Origin: Bacilli bacterium | GTDB taxonomy: Bacteria > Bacillota_I > Bacilli_A > ML615J-28 > CAG-313 | Length of the DNA: 31,749 bases | Direction of reading: 5' to 3' | Assembly: GCA_900752975.1 (NCBI GenBank) | Contig: CAADXH010000063.1 | Coordinates: 1-31,749 of the forward strand | Part shown: one piece after another, positions 23,001-30,816 of the stretch | How positions within the stretch are numbered: the first letter of the stretch is position 1 | How the letters are laid out: each line of letters starts with the position of its first letter | The notes under the pieces: generated by a model | What the model saw: the letters and a program-made list of their open reading frames with translations, nothing else | Databases searched by the model: none | What the model was told of the DNA's origin: nothing | Translations under genes and position numbers: made by a program

Positions 23001-25288
23001 CTTATGATATTAAATTATCAAATGGTGATACTGAAGTTACTACATTTGAAAATTCAATTAGAGTTTCATTACCATGTCCAAGTGGCGCAACATTAGAAAA
23101 CATTGTTGTTTATCACGTTCTAAGCGCTGAATCAAAAGAAGTTGTTGAAGGTGTTACATTAAGTGAAGATGGAAATTACATTGTATTTGAAACAAAATCA
23201 TTTAGTGTTTACCTTGTTGCAACAAAACTTGCACAAAATGAAGGAACTGTAGACAATCCATTTACAGTAGAAGAAGCAGTAAGCATTTGTAATACATTAG
23301 GTAGTGGTGAATCTTATACCGCTAAAGAATACTATGTCAAAGGTGTTGTAAAGAGTGTTACTAGTACTAAAATAGTATTAGAACTAAATGGTGTAGAATT
23401 TACACTATATAAATCTACTTTAGCTACTGATGTTATTACTCCAGAAACAGGTGATACAGTTATCGCAAAAGGTCATTTCTTAAATTATAATGGAAAAACA
23501 CCTGAATTTAATAGTGGTTGTACAGTTGTTGCAGTAGATGCACCAACATATACAGTTACAGTCTCAACTAACGATTCAACAAAAGGTAATCCTTATATTG
23601 AATCAGAAGGCACAACTCAAACAACCGTTGTTAGAGGTGGTACTGTTGTAATTACTATAAATGTAGTAGAAAACTTTAGAGTAAAAACAGTAATAGTAAA
23701 TGGAACAGCAACTGAATATTCTGGTGATACTATTGAGTTAACAAATGTTAGAGAAAATAAAGAAGTAGTAATAGAATACTATGAACCATCAACATATACA
23801 ATTACGTTTGATGCACAAAATAATACAATTCCTACAACACAAACAGTCGTGGAAGGTGAATCATTACAAGAACCAGAAAATCCAACTAAAGAAGGATATA
23901 AATTTGCTGGTTGGTATTTAGATGTAGAATGTACAAATAAGTATAATTTTGAGAATAAAGTTATCGAACCATTTACTTTATATGCTAAATGGGTAGATGA
24001 ATCACAAAGTAAGGTTTACAAACGTGTGACAGATGTGTCAACATTAAAAGCAAAGGACGTAATAATTCTAGTTAATGAGGCAAAAGGCAAAGTCGCAGGA
24101 AGCATGGGATCAGCTAGTTATATGTCAGCAAAAGATGCAACATTCGAAAATCATATGCTAAAGTCTCAAAATGAAAGTTTTTATGAAATTACATTAGGTG
24201 GAGAAACAGGAGCTTGGACATTAAATACATCTGAAGGTGTTATTGGAACAAGTGCAGAAAAAGAGATAAATTGTAAAGGTAATGGAACAACAACTTGGAC
24301 AATTGAAATAGATGATGGTGGCAATGCGACAATTGCAAGCACGAATACAAAAGCTGGAAGATTCCTATATAATTCTGGTGCAAGTAGATTTTTAAATTAT
24401 ACATCTGCAACAAATGTTTCTATGCTATTACCTCAAATTTATAAACTTGAGCAAGATTTCGTAGTTGAAGATGGTTATGTATATTTTGGTGAATACCCAC
24501 AAACTTTAAAAGCAAATGATGTGACTATAGAAAGTACTACACCAGATGCAGATGGTTACTATTTAGGTAGTGATGGTGAACGTTATGCAGAAGTTGTTGC
24601 GAAAGTATATAAAGGTAGTACGGTATATTTTAACAACAATAAAAAAGTAGAAGAAGGCACAACATATTATTTTAAAGTTGAACCAATTAAATGGAAGATA
24701 CTACAAGTAAATGGAGCAGAGTATAAACTAGTAACAGATTTAATTATAGATAATCAAAAGTTTCATTCATCTTTTGATGATAGAACAATAGATGGAAAAA
24801 CAGTCTATGCAAATAACTATGAACATTCAGATATAAGAAATTGGTTGAATAGTACATTCTATAATGTCGCATTTACAGAAAAGTTGAAATCGTATATTAA
24901 TACTACACTAGTAGATAATAGTTTAGATTCCACTGGAGATGCTTCTAATCCATATATATGCAATGATACGAATGATAAAGTATATTTATTGAGTAAAAAA
25001 GACATAACAAATACAGACTATGGTTTTAACAGTTATATATCAACTTCAACAGGTGATATGTCTAAATGTAAATATATGTCAGATTATGCAATAGCATCTG
25101 GTTGTTGTGTAATTGGAAATAAAATATTAGATTACAATTTTGGGCCATTTTGGCTTCGTACTCCAGGTACTAGAGCCTCATACAGTCCACTTTACATTGT
25201 ATCGGATGGTTCATTAGCTACAATTAGTGGTGTCAATTGCGAATATGTTGGTGTTGCACCTGCAATCACAGTTACAATCACAAAATAA
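20093..25288 (+). CDS. Giant secreted Ig/InlB/OB-fold protein with C-terminal DUF6273-like domain
   Basis: 1731 residues with a signal peptide (cleavage near VNA-AG, about residue 27). Approximate modules: atrophied Ig 30-130; InlB repeat 138-205 (EGYEFAGWYGNPEF); Big_3-like 206-285 and 521-600 (YTALETFDPTGLEL, YTAFEVFDITGMVV); MBG-type 286-440 and 600-755 (YDGNPHDITVEG, YDGTAHSLEVIG); Ig 756-840; atrophied Ig 841-930; ZU5-like 931-1050; OB-fold 1050-1155 (YVKGVVKSV, GDTVIAKGHFLNYNG); InlB 1238-1303; lectin-like 1307-1455; and from about 1458 a DUF6273-like domain (YVYFGEYPQTL, SDIRNWLNSTFY, KVYLLSKKDI, FWLRTPG, GVAPAITV). Module order parallels the 1436-aa protein, so the two are paralogues with different C-terminal heads. 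No sortase signal. Ribosome binding site AAAGGAAAG. Confidence 0.85.
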   Translation: MKKIRIFLLALFLVLTFSFVSVKVVNAAGAASSNYNETATDAEKVAYDKERIQLPTTMITSFPVTVDSIYKSEITWETSDATVLDTQYVNESGWVELKRDPVETKEATLIVTIKNGTVTYTKEFTISVPGGTTIVNDITVTYSVGEGLTAPTPTTVKIGKAESLPQAPAKEGYEFAGWYGNPEFTGRRYTTTLGLIKDVTLYAKYDKVSVSKITVSKAPNKTAYTALETFDPTGLELNVEYNYGEPKTITSGFTVEPTILHGDTTEVVVSYGGCTTTIKVTVTPIKMTGVELVRGEVTYDGKEHNLTVTGQVPEWLKVTYSAPVTDANEEGYTVTATFSLAEGYDNSRNDYVIPESLTATLVVHKATYDMNNVTFGNLTATYDGNPHDITVEGYPEGVVPSFAYEGGNVNAGSHVVTISFKGDKNYNEIADMTTTLVIEQAEPTVKVVLGKNSPYYVGEKAPDISLGEGSTNGTIAWDQAYTFVEGENTFSWTFTSSDSNYKNSTGTMTLTATSAKVSSIAVTTNPNKTTYTAFEVFDITGMVVTATKEDGSTFNLTENDFTVSYVNGSNSFRAGETKVTISYAGVTVDLEGLTVEKATYDMSQVVYIGLTGAIYNGQAHIVTVDNLPTGVTATVSYPNGNITAGKHEITISFTVADPDNYNTIDDLTKELEIAKATHDVSGITIEGQTFTYDGTAHSLEVIGTLPEGVTVSYENNGQTNVGEYTVTVRFVVTDTENYNGIETSLTATLTIIAKSIENVTVEEITNIKVNAREFDAQTPTLVVKDGTTLLKLTTDYTVAYANNTAISEGISVTATATITGTGNYQGTKEVTFVIELSEQFKLDEDVTEFEEMSTVDTDVVDTLPLVLSNGSKVQYTDIPTAIKLDADGKITVTKTTEAQSYTFKVTIQNGETVKYVEMTIKISARPTTKSFTDNNVTLDNVPSEITSVTVTPDENASSNYEVFTTQIQAAYDIKLSNGDTEVTTFENSIRVSLPCPSGATLENIVVYHVLSAESKEVVEGVTLSEDGNYIVFETKSFSVYLVATKLAQNEGTVDNPFTVEEAVSICNTLGSGESYTAKEYYVKGVVKSVTSTKIVLELNGVEFTLYKSTLATDVITPETGDTVIAKGHFLNYNGKTPEFNSGCTVVAVDAPTYTVTVSTNDSTKGNPYIESEGTTQTTVVRGGTVVITINVVENFRVKTVIVNGTATEYSGDTIELTNVRENKEVVIEYYEPSTYTITFDAQNNTIPTTQTVVEGESLQEPENPTKEGYKFAGWYLDVECTNKYNFENKVIEPFTLYAKWVDESQSKVYKRVTDVSTLKAKDVIILVNEAKGKVAGSMGSASYMSAKDATFENHMLKSQNESFYEITLGGETGAWTLNTSEGVIGTSAEKEINCKGNGTTTWTIEIDDGGNATIASTNTKAGRFLYNSGASRFLNYTSATNVSMLLPQIYKLEQDFVVEDGYVYFGEYPQTLKANDVTIESTTPDADGYYLGSDGERYAEVVAKVYKGSTVYFNNNKKVEEGTTYYFKVEPIKWKILQVNGAEYKLVTDLIIDNQKFHSSFDDRTIDGKTVYANNYEHSDIRNWLNSTFYNVAFTEKLKSYINTTLVDNSLDSTGDASNPYICNDTNDKVYLLSKKDITNTDYGFNSYISTSTGDMSKCKYMSDYAIASGCCVIGNKILDYNFGPFWLRTPGTRASYSPLYIVSDGSLATISGVNCEYVGVAPAITVTITK

Positions 25289-25326
25289 TAAACATAAATA
25301 TAGAAATATAATGTAATTAGTATTTC

Positions 25327-25356
25327 AAAATCCCCACTCTTTATAGGGTGGGGTTT
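25327..25356. terminator. Bidirectional terminator between surface operon and ger operon
   Basis: CCCCAC (25332-25337) and GTGGGG (25348-25353), with a short inner CT/AG extension, form a GC-rich stem with TTTATT on the plus side and ATTTTGAAAT on the minus side. It separates the convergent ends of the 1731-aa gene and the gerC-like gene. Confidence 0.8.
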
Positions 25357-25357
25357 A

Positions 25358-26404
25358 TTACATTATGGTAACATCTACATTTAGGGTTGTATCTAAATAT
25401 GAATGTTTTTTATTGGAAAGGTAATCAATGTTGTATACATCAATAAGATATGAATCCATAGATTGTTTTAGGTTTTGAAGGTTTTCGGTCATTTGTTTTT
25501 TGAGTGATGCGTAAAGTTCATTATCGGTTAGATTTTTTGGATTATAAATAAAGGTACCTTTAATCGTTATTTTAATGGTTAGGGTATTTTTTTTGTAGTA
25601 TTTTTTGATGTAGTATTCATGAATTAGGTAATCAAAATCTTTAAAGATGATGACATTTCTGGAAAGATTGTTTAAAGCGTATAGGGCATGGTAGTTGTCA
25701 AAACTAAATGATGATAATCTATAATCATCAGTAATATAGCTATAACCATCTACATCTATGGATGGTAGTTCTTTTTCTTGTTCAAAAAATACATCATTTG
25801 AAACTTTGAGAATGGGGATTTCGGTAGTATAAGTGTCTAAATAGATGTTATTAATAAGATTTGAAAAGACTACTTTTGATGGTTTGGTGAGGGTTGCGTT
25901 ATTAATTAAGATGGTGTAGTAAGCACTAGTACCTGAAAAGTTTTTAACATTGTAGATATCCATTAAATCATTACTAGTGGTGTAAACTTGAAAAGTTGGG
26001 AAAAAGTCAGGGGATTGTCTTACAATGGTACATAGGGCTAGTAGATTGTTTTTATTGAAGAAGTTGTTTTTTAGGATAACGGTTCTAATATGACTATATT
26101 GTAGTCTTATACTTGATTGTTTGTTTATCATGGCGATACCTTCAGATATGGTTTTACCTTTACCAACACAAATGTAGCCAATATCATTTGGTAGGGTTTG
26201 TCCATATTCACTAAGACTTAGGTTGTAGTTATTTAGAATGTACATGTAAACGGTGTATTCATTGTTTGAATTATTGTATTCTAGTCCCATACTAGATACA
26301 TAAGCACTTTCAGTTACTTCGGTATAATCATTTCTTTGGTATAAGACTTTGATTGAAAAAAAGATTAAAACAATAACTGTAAAAATTAATAGTTTTTTAT
26401 TCAT
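25358..26404 (-). CDS. Spore germination protein, GerC (Ger(x)C) family, without lipobox
   Basis: A 348-residue GerC-family subunit of a nutrient germinant receptor, which in spores sits on the outer face of the inner membrane. Family features: ESAYVSSMGLEYN after the N-terminal helix, KTISEGIAMINKQSSIRLQYSHIRTVIL (about 82-109) and a C-terminal domain ending in beta strands (LNVDVTIM). Normally GerC is a lipoprotein with LxGCWD; here the N-terminal helix (about 4-20) is followed by VLYQRNDYTE with no cysteine, so anchoring must be by the uncleaved helix. I chose the ATG at 26404 because GGTGAT lies 4 bases upstream; the alternative ATG at 26416 lacks one. It overlaps the gerA-like gene by 8 bases. 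Last gene of the operon. Confidence 0.85.
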   Translation of the reverse strand: MNKKLLIFTVIVLIFFSIKVLYQRNDYTEVTESAYVSSMGLEYNNSNNEYTVYMYILNNYNLSLSEYGQTLPNDIGYICVGKGKTISEGIAMINKQSSIRLQYSHIRTVILKNNFFNKNNLLALCTIVRQSPDFFPTFQVYTTSNDLMDIYNVKNFSGTSAYYTILINNATLTKPSKVVFSNLINNIYLDTYTTEIPILKVSNDVFFEQEKELPSIDVDGYSYITDDYRLSSFSFDNYHALYALNNLSRNVIIFKDFDYLIHEYYIKKYYKKNTLTIKITIKGTFIYNPKNLTDNELYASLKKQMTENLQNLKQSMDSYLIDVYNIDYLSNKKHSYLDTTLNVDVTIM

Positions 26405-27770
26405 TTTTATCACCATGTTTAGGGAAGAAGAATCCTTTTAGTTTATTAGGCCTTAATGGACTAAATGGTAGGAAGAATGGTACGCCAACTGATTTTTGGG
26501 AACTTATGTAAAGTAAGGTTGTGATTAGTCCTATTGTAAAGCCTAGTATTCCAAATGTATATGATAGAATTAGATTATATAATCTAAAAATATCAAAAGA
26601 AGTAATTAGGTGTTGGTTATTTGTTATTGCGAAAGAGGAAACGTAGGAAAGTGAGGCAATAAGAAGAAGAGTTGAACCAACGAGTCCACTTGAAATAGCA
26701 TTTTGACCAATAAAAAGGCCACTAAAAATAATTATTATGTTTTGTACATAATTGTTTGGGGCTCTACTAGATATTAGTCTAAATGTTTCAAATAAAAATA
26801 GAACTATTAAACATTCAATAAATATTGGAAAGGTAGTGCCACGTTCGGTTATTTGCATGCTTGACATAAAAAGGGTTGAAAAGAATGTAGGATTAAAGTT
26901 TGTAAGCGCAATAACTAAGCCTAGAAAAAAGATTGATATAAAGAAAAAGAAAATAGTGAATAGTCTAGCAAAAAAAGTGTAGTACTTAGGTTCGTTAGAT
27001 TCATTTTTAATAGTTGTAAATGTACTAAGGGTTGTAGGTAGTACCGCAACAACTGGACTATTATCCATTAAAAGGATAGCTTTACCTTCTAGTATTGCTC
27101 CAACCGCATAGTCTGGTGAACCAGTATTAAATACCGTTGGTAGTAATAAGGAATCATTAAAGATAATATTTAAATCATTAATATTAGTTAATGATTCTTC
27201 TTTAAAAGCATTAAGGCGACCTTCTATTTCTTTAATAAAAGGTTGTTTTTTAGTTTTTTCTAAATAGATAAAATAAATATCAGTTTGGGAGGTATTCCCT
27301 AGTTTATATTTATCAACAATTAAATCAGGGGATTTAATTCTTTTTCTAATTAACGCAAGGCTATGATTAATGTTTTCCACAAAACCATCATGGCTATCAA
27401 GTAGATTATTTGGGTCTAATTCACTTTTTTCAGTTGATCTTACAGGAATTGTGGAAAGATTTAAATAATACGGATATTCATCATTAACAACCATTATTAA
27501 ATTACCATTTGATAAAAGATAACTGATTTCATTTAAACTAAACACTAAAACGCGGTAAAAAACTCCTGGAATGGCCTCATTTAGGCTTTTAAAGTTTTCT
27601 TTAGTAATTTTATTTAAGTAATAGTCATTTAGGTGTTTTGGACTTACAGTACTTTGATAGTAGTAAATTTTAATGTCTAAATTTTGATGTTTAACACTAA
27701 CTTTCATCATATCTGCTTCATTTGTACTTAAGGTATCTAAAATATCAGTTAAAGTTAAATTATCCATCAT
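26397..27770 (-). CDS. Spore germination protein, GerA family (A subunit)
   Basis: A 457-residue GerA-type subunit. The N-terminal soluble part (about 1-235) is followed by five or six membrane segments (about 265-420). Recognisable family signs are the DYAVGAILEGKAILLMDNSPVVAVLPTT stretch (about 220-247), where family members have GRxAIxVDGSPxALxxP, the ERGTTFPIFIECLIVLFLFETFRLISSRAP region and the C-terminal GVPFFLPFSPLRP. In spores the A subunits form an oligomeric channel that releases ions when nutrients bind. GGAGGT lies 9 bases before the ATG at 27770, which I take as the start; an ATG at 27779 abuts the ribosome binding site and is unlikely. It overlaps gerB by 11 bases and gerC by 8 bases. 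Confidence 0.92.
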   Translation of the reverse strand: MMDNLTLTDILDTLSTNEADMMKVSVKHQNLDIKIYYYQSTVSPKHLNDYYLNKITKENFKSLNEAIPGVFYRVLVFSLNEISYLLSNGNLIMVVNDEYPYYLNLSTIPVRSTEKSELDPNNLLDSHDGFVENINHSLALIRKRIKSPDLIVDKYKLGNTSQTDIYFIYLEKTKKQPFIKEIEGRLNAFKEESLTNINDLNIIFNDSLLLPTVFNTGSPDYAVGAILEGKAILLMDNSPVVAVLPTTLSTFTTIKNESNEPKYYTFFARLFTIFFFFISIFFLGLVIALTNFNPTFFSTLFMSSMQITERGTTFPIFIECLIVLFLFETFRLISSRAPNNYVQNIIIIFSGLFIGQNAISSGLVGSTLLLIASLSYVSSFAITNNQHLITSFDIFRLYNLILSYTFGILGFTIGLITTLLYISSQKSVGVPFFLPFSPLRPNKLKGFFFPKHGDKNE

Positions 27771-28764
27771 TTTTCGCATACCTCCATATTGTAAAGTAGA
27801 AAATAAGAATTAAAATGGTTGAAATTAAAGATGTAATAATTATAAATGAATGATTTAAGACATAATTATAGAAAAGAAAAGTAATTATGGCTCCTAAAAA
27901 AAGACATGTTCCAAGTCTATAGATAAAGGTATTTTGCTTTTTAAAAAGTTGTCTTAAAATTTCTAGGTTAAGGGTTAATTTAATAAAGATGTAAGAACAA
28001 ATGTAAATACAAAGAAAAATATCTAAATGTTCAAAGTATTTAGGACCAGTGTATAAACGGTATCTAAAAAGAGAGGGAAAAAGCATATTATCAAAAAAGC
28101 GATAATCTAAGAATAAATAATTATCCATAATAAACCAAGTAGAAAGCATTGATCCAATTAAACTACCAATCACAAAGTTCCATTTAGATGGGGGATTACT
28201 TGTAACATTTGGGATGGTAAAAAATAAAAGATTATCAAGAAAAGGAAATAAAAGAACTAAAGCTAAATATGGCTTTTTGAAATAAAAAGAAAGGGGAAGT
28301 AATAATCTGAAATCTCTTATGTTGGTATTTAAAAAATGAGTTTGGCTAGTGATTAGTAAAATAACAAATAAGATAAGCATAATATTCATTATTGAACGAA
28401 TGTTAACTGAACCTGCTAAAGCCACAAAAAATAATAAAATAGCAATAATTAAAAAAGTAGGAGTAAGAAAGAAAAAGTAATCGGATAAAATCTTTATCGA
28501 TGAAAGGGTAATTAAAACAGTTGAAATTATAATATAGAAAATTAAGATAATTCTTGTAAATTTACTATTTAAAACTTTAGTTTGAAAGTTTGTGTTTTTG
28601 GTAGGAATGATTAAATACAATAATGTTACAAAAATTCCAAGTAAAAATGATATGATATAAGCATTTCTAGGAAATAAATGCATTAAAACATTTGAAGTAA
28701 TAATACAATTTAAAAACATTGTATTAATAAAGGTAATGAGTATAACTTTAACACTTAGTTTCAT
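27760..28764 (-). CDS. Spore germination permease, GerB family (B subunit)
   Basis: A 334-residue, very hydrophobic protein with about ten membrane helices spread along its full length, of the GerB branch of the amino acid/polyamine/organocation superfamily. In germinant receptors the B subunit binds the nutrient. Length is slightly below the usual 360 residues. AAGGAG precedes the ATG. It is the first gene of a B-A-C operon, with overlaps of 11 and 8 bases between members; the common Bacillus order is A-B-C. No convincing SigG promoter is visible in the 200 bases upstream. The protein has almost no conserved charged motif, so identity rests largely on topology and the neighbouring gerA and gerC. 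Confidence 0.85.
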   Translation of the reverse strand: MKLSVKVILITFINTMFLNCIITSNVLMHLFPRNAYIISFLLGIFVTLLYLIIPTKNTNFQTKVLNSKFTRIILIFYIIISTVLITLSSIKILSDYFFFLTPTFLIIAILLFFVALAGSVNIRSIMNIMLILFVILLITSQTHFLNTNIRDFRLLLPLSFYFKKPYLALVLLFPFLDNLLFFTIPNVTSNPPSKWNFVIGSLIGSMLSTWFIMDNYLFLDYRFFDNMLFPSLFRYRLYTGPKYFEHLDIFLCIYICSYIFIKLTLNLEILRQLFKKQNTFIYRLGTCLFLGAIITFLFYNYVLNHSFIIITSLISTILILIFYFTIWRYAKNDG

Positions 28765-28935
28765 AATAATCTCCTTTTGTTTAGTTTTTCCAAAAAAATA
28801 AGTAAAATACTTCCTATTTTTAATAGTTTGTTAAAAAGTAAATTTAAGCATGGGGATTAAACTAAAATAATGTTTATAACTTATCTTTTTTGTTTGTATA
28901 ACTAGGAAAGTTAAAATAACTTAGTGATGGGCGTT

Positions 28936-28963
28936 TTGCCTTTTAAAAAAATATAAGTATAAT
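28936..28963 (+). promoter_or_regulatory. Promoter of the ssb-like gene
   Basis: TTGCCT (28936-28941), a 16-base spacer and TATAAT (28958-28963). It reads away from the divergent ger operon. The 28765-28935 part of this gap holds nothing else I can identify. Confidence 0.6.
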
Positions 28964-28986
28964 CTTTAGTGAAGGGAGGAAGTGCA

Positions 28987-29382
28987 ATGATTAATATTGT
29001 TACATTAGTAGGGGTTATAACAGAAGAACCTGTACTTAAAGAATTTGAAAATGGTTTAAAAGGAGCTTTTATTGTTTTGAGAGTTACAAGACCTTTTAAA
29101 TCAATGGAAGGAACTTATGAGTCAGATTTTATTAGATGCTCATTATGGGAGGGAATTGCCCAAAACACTTGTGAGTATTGTCGTAAAGGTGATGTTATTG
29201 GTGTTAGGGGTAGACTTGTAAGTAAGACTGAAGATGTGGTGTTTAACTGTGAAAAGGAACAACATGTTAAAAAAATTTCAATGTTACATTTAGTAGTAGA
29301 AAGAGTTAGTTTCATTACAACCGCTAAAAAGTTTAAAGAAAATAGTTCTTTTTATCAAGATGTTGTTGAGGAAAAAGATTGA
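28987..29382 (+). CDS. ssb: Single-stranded DNA-binding protein, tail-less
   Basis: A 131-residue protein with one OB fold. Residues 1-115 show SSB-type order: MINIVTLVGVITEEPVLKE at the N-terminus, FIVLRVTRPF, SDFIRCSLWEGIAQNTCEYCRKGDVIGVRGRLVSK and a final strand HLVVERVSFI. SSB coats single-stranded DNA in replication, repair and recombination. Usual SSBs end in an acidic tail with DDIPF that recruits partner proteins; this one ends VVEEKD. It may therefore be a second, specialised SSB rather than the essential one. I chose the ATG at 28987 because GGGAGGA lies 6 bases upstream; an in-frame GTG at 28969 falls before that site. The stop is TGA and overlaps the terminator stem. Confidence 0.85.
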   Translation: MINIVTLVGVITEEPVLKEFENGLKGAFIVLRVTRPFKSMEGTYESDFIRCSLWEGIAQNTCEYCRKGDVIGVRGRLVSKTEDVVFNCEKEQHVKKISMLHLVVERVSFITTAKKFKENSSFYQDVVEEKD

Positions 29383-29405
29383 TCACTATTTTAGTGGTCT
29401 TTTTG
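29381..29405 (+). terminator. Terminator after ssb
   Basis: GATCACTA (29381-29388) and TAGTGGTC (29392-29399) pair, with one G-U, and are followed by TTTTT. The stem begins within the ssb stop codon. Confidence 0.75.
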
Positions 29406-29407
29406 AT

Positions 29408-29436
29408 TTGTTTTTTTTGTCGAATCGTGATATAAT
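29408..29436 (+). promoter_or_regulatory. Promoter of thyA-folA-plsC
   Basis: TTGTTT (29408-29413), a 17-base spacer and TATAAT (29431-29436), with an extended -10 (TGA). It begins right after the ssb terminator. Confidence 0.8.
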
Positions 29437-29462
29437 ACTCATTGGATTATGAGGAGGAGATT

Positions 29463-30341
29463 ATGAAACAATATTTAGAATTATGTCAAAAAGTATTAAC
29501 TGAAGGCCATTTTAAAGAAGATAGAACTGGTACTGGTACTTATTCTTTATTTGGGGCACAAATGCGTTTTCCTTTATCGGAAGGATTTCCTCTCCTTACA
29601 ACTAAAAAAGTATATCTTAAAGCTATTATTCATGAATTATTATGGTTTATTAAGGGTGATACCAATATTCAATATTTAGTTAAAAATGGTGTTAGAATAT
29701 GGAATGAATGGCCCTATGAAGCTTATAAAAAATCAAGTGATTATCAAGGCGAAACCATGGATGAGTTTGTTGAAAAAATTAAAAATGATGATCTTTTCGC
29801 AAAACTTTATGGTGATTTAGGACCAGTATATGGGGCTCAGTGGCGTGCATTTGGGATTGGTGAATATCATGTTGACCAACTTCAAAAAGTTATTGATGAA
29901 ATTAAGCAAAATCCAAGTTCAAGAAGATTAATTGTTTGTGCGTGGAATCCCCTTGTCATCGATCAAATGGCGCTACCACCATGTCACTCTCTATTTCAGT
30001 TTTATGTAAGTGATGGTAAACTATCATGTCAGTTATACCAACGTTCTGCTGATTTATTTTTAGGGGTACCTTTTAATATTGCATCATATGCATTATTAAC
30101 AATGATGGTAGCTCATGTAACGGGACTTGGTCTTGGTGATTTTGTTCATACGATTGGTGATGCTCATATTTACTCTAATCATCTTGAACAAATTAATATT
30201 CAACTTTCAAGAACTCCAAGAGCACTTCCAAAGATGAATATCTTAAGAAAAGTTGAAAAACTAGAAGACTTTAAATATGAAGATTTTGAATTAACTGGTT
30301 ATAATCCATATCCAGCTATTAAAGGAAAGGTGGCAGTATAA
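29463..30341 (+). CDS. thyA: Thymidylate synthase
   Basis: A 292-residue ThyA that makes dTMP from dUMP with methylenetetrahydrofolate, producing dihydrofolate. Family motifs: DRTGTGTYSLFGAQMRF near the N-terminus (arginine for phosphate binding), ELLWFIKGDTNIQYL, GPVYGAQWRAFG, the catalytic cysteine C174 in LPPCHSLFQFYV, QRSADLFLGVPFNIASYA and DAHIYSNH. I chose the ATG at 29463 because GAGGAG lies just upstream; in-frame codons before it lie in the ribosome binding site. folA follows after one base, giving the classic pair in which dihydrofolate made by ThyA is recycled by FolA. Confidence 0.97.
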   Translation: MKQYLELCQKVLTEGHFKEDRTGTGTYSLFGAQMRFPLSEGFPLLTTKKVYLKAIIHELLWFIKGDTNIQYLVKNGVRIWNEWPYEAYKKSSDYQGETMDEFVEKIKNDDLFAKLYGDLGPVYGAQWRAFGIGEYHVDQLQKVIDEIKQNPSSRRLIVCAWNPLVIDQMALPPCHSLFQFYVSDGKLSCQLYQRSADLFLGVPFNIASYALLTMMVAHVTGLGLGDFVHTIGDAHIYSNHLEQINIQLSRTPRALPKMNILRKVEKLEDFKYEDFELTGYNPYPAIKGKVAV

Positions 30342-30342
30342 A

Positions 30343-30816
30343 ATGCTTGCGATAATCGTTGCGGTTGACGAAAATAACTTAATAGGAAATGGTAATGCCT
30401 TGCCATGGTATTATCCCGAAGATTTAAAATATTTTAAAAAGGTAACAAACTATAAAGCCGTTCTTATGGGATATAATACGTATCGCTCTATAATTGATCG
30501 AAATGGCAAAATACTACCTAATAGAGTTAGTTATGTATTAACTGAAGAAGAAACTTTGCCAGAAGGTGGAATTGTTGTAACTAATCTAGATGAATTAATA
30601 GATGCATATAAAAACAGCGAGTTATATGTTATAGGTGGTAAAATGGTTTATACACAGTTACTACCCCTTGTTGATCGTTTATATATTACAAGAATTCCTG
30701 GAACTCATGAGGGGGATGTTTACTTTCCTGAAGTAAACTATGATGAATTCAAATTACTTGGCAGCACTAAAGAAAAAGATTTAGTGTTTGAAGTATATGA
30801 AAGGATTAAAAAATGA
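30343..30816 (+). CDS. folA: Dihydrofolate reductase
   Basis: A 157-residue DHFR that reduces dihydrofolate to tetrahydrofolate with NADPH. Motifs: NNLIGNGNALPWYYPEDLKYFKK (about 11-33), with E26/D27 at the acidic substrate-binding position; VLMGYNTYRSI (about 40-50), where most bacterial enzymes have MGRKTYES, so the cofactor-binding arginine is replaced; LPNRVSYVLT; and YVIGGKMVYTQLLPLVDRLYITRI with the GG dinucleotide-binding element. Length is normal. AGGTGG lies upstream. It begins one base after thyA, and its TGA stop overlaps the next gene's ATG (ATGA). Confidence 0.95.
   Translation: MLAIIVAVDENNLIGNGNALPWYYPEDLKYFKKVTNYKAVLMGYNTYRSIIDRNGKILPNRVSYVLTEEETLPEGGIVVTNLDELIDAYKNSELYVIGGKMVYTQLLPLVDRLYITRIPGTHEGDVYFPEVNYDEFKLLGSTKEKDLVFEVYERIKK

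Noticed and set aside
24470..25288. Diversity-generating retroelement target
   Set aside because: The DUF6273-like end resembles C-type-lectin-like variable proteins (WLRTPG, GVAPAI), but no reverse transcriptase or template repeat is visible in the window.
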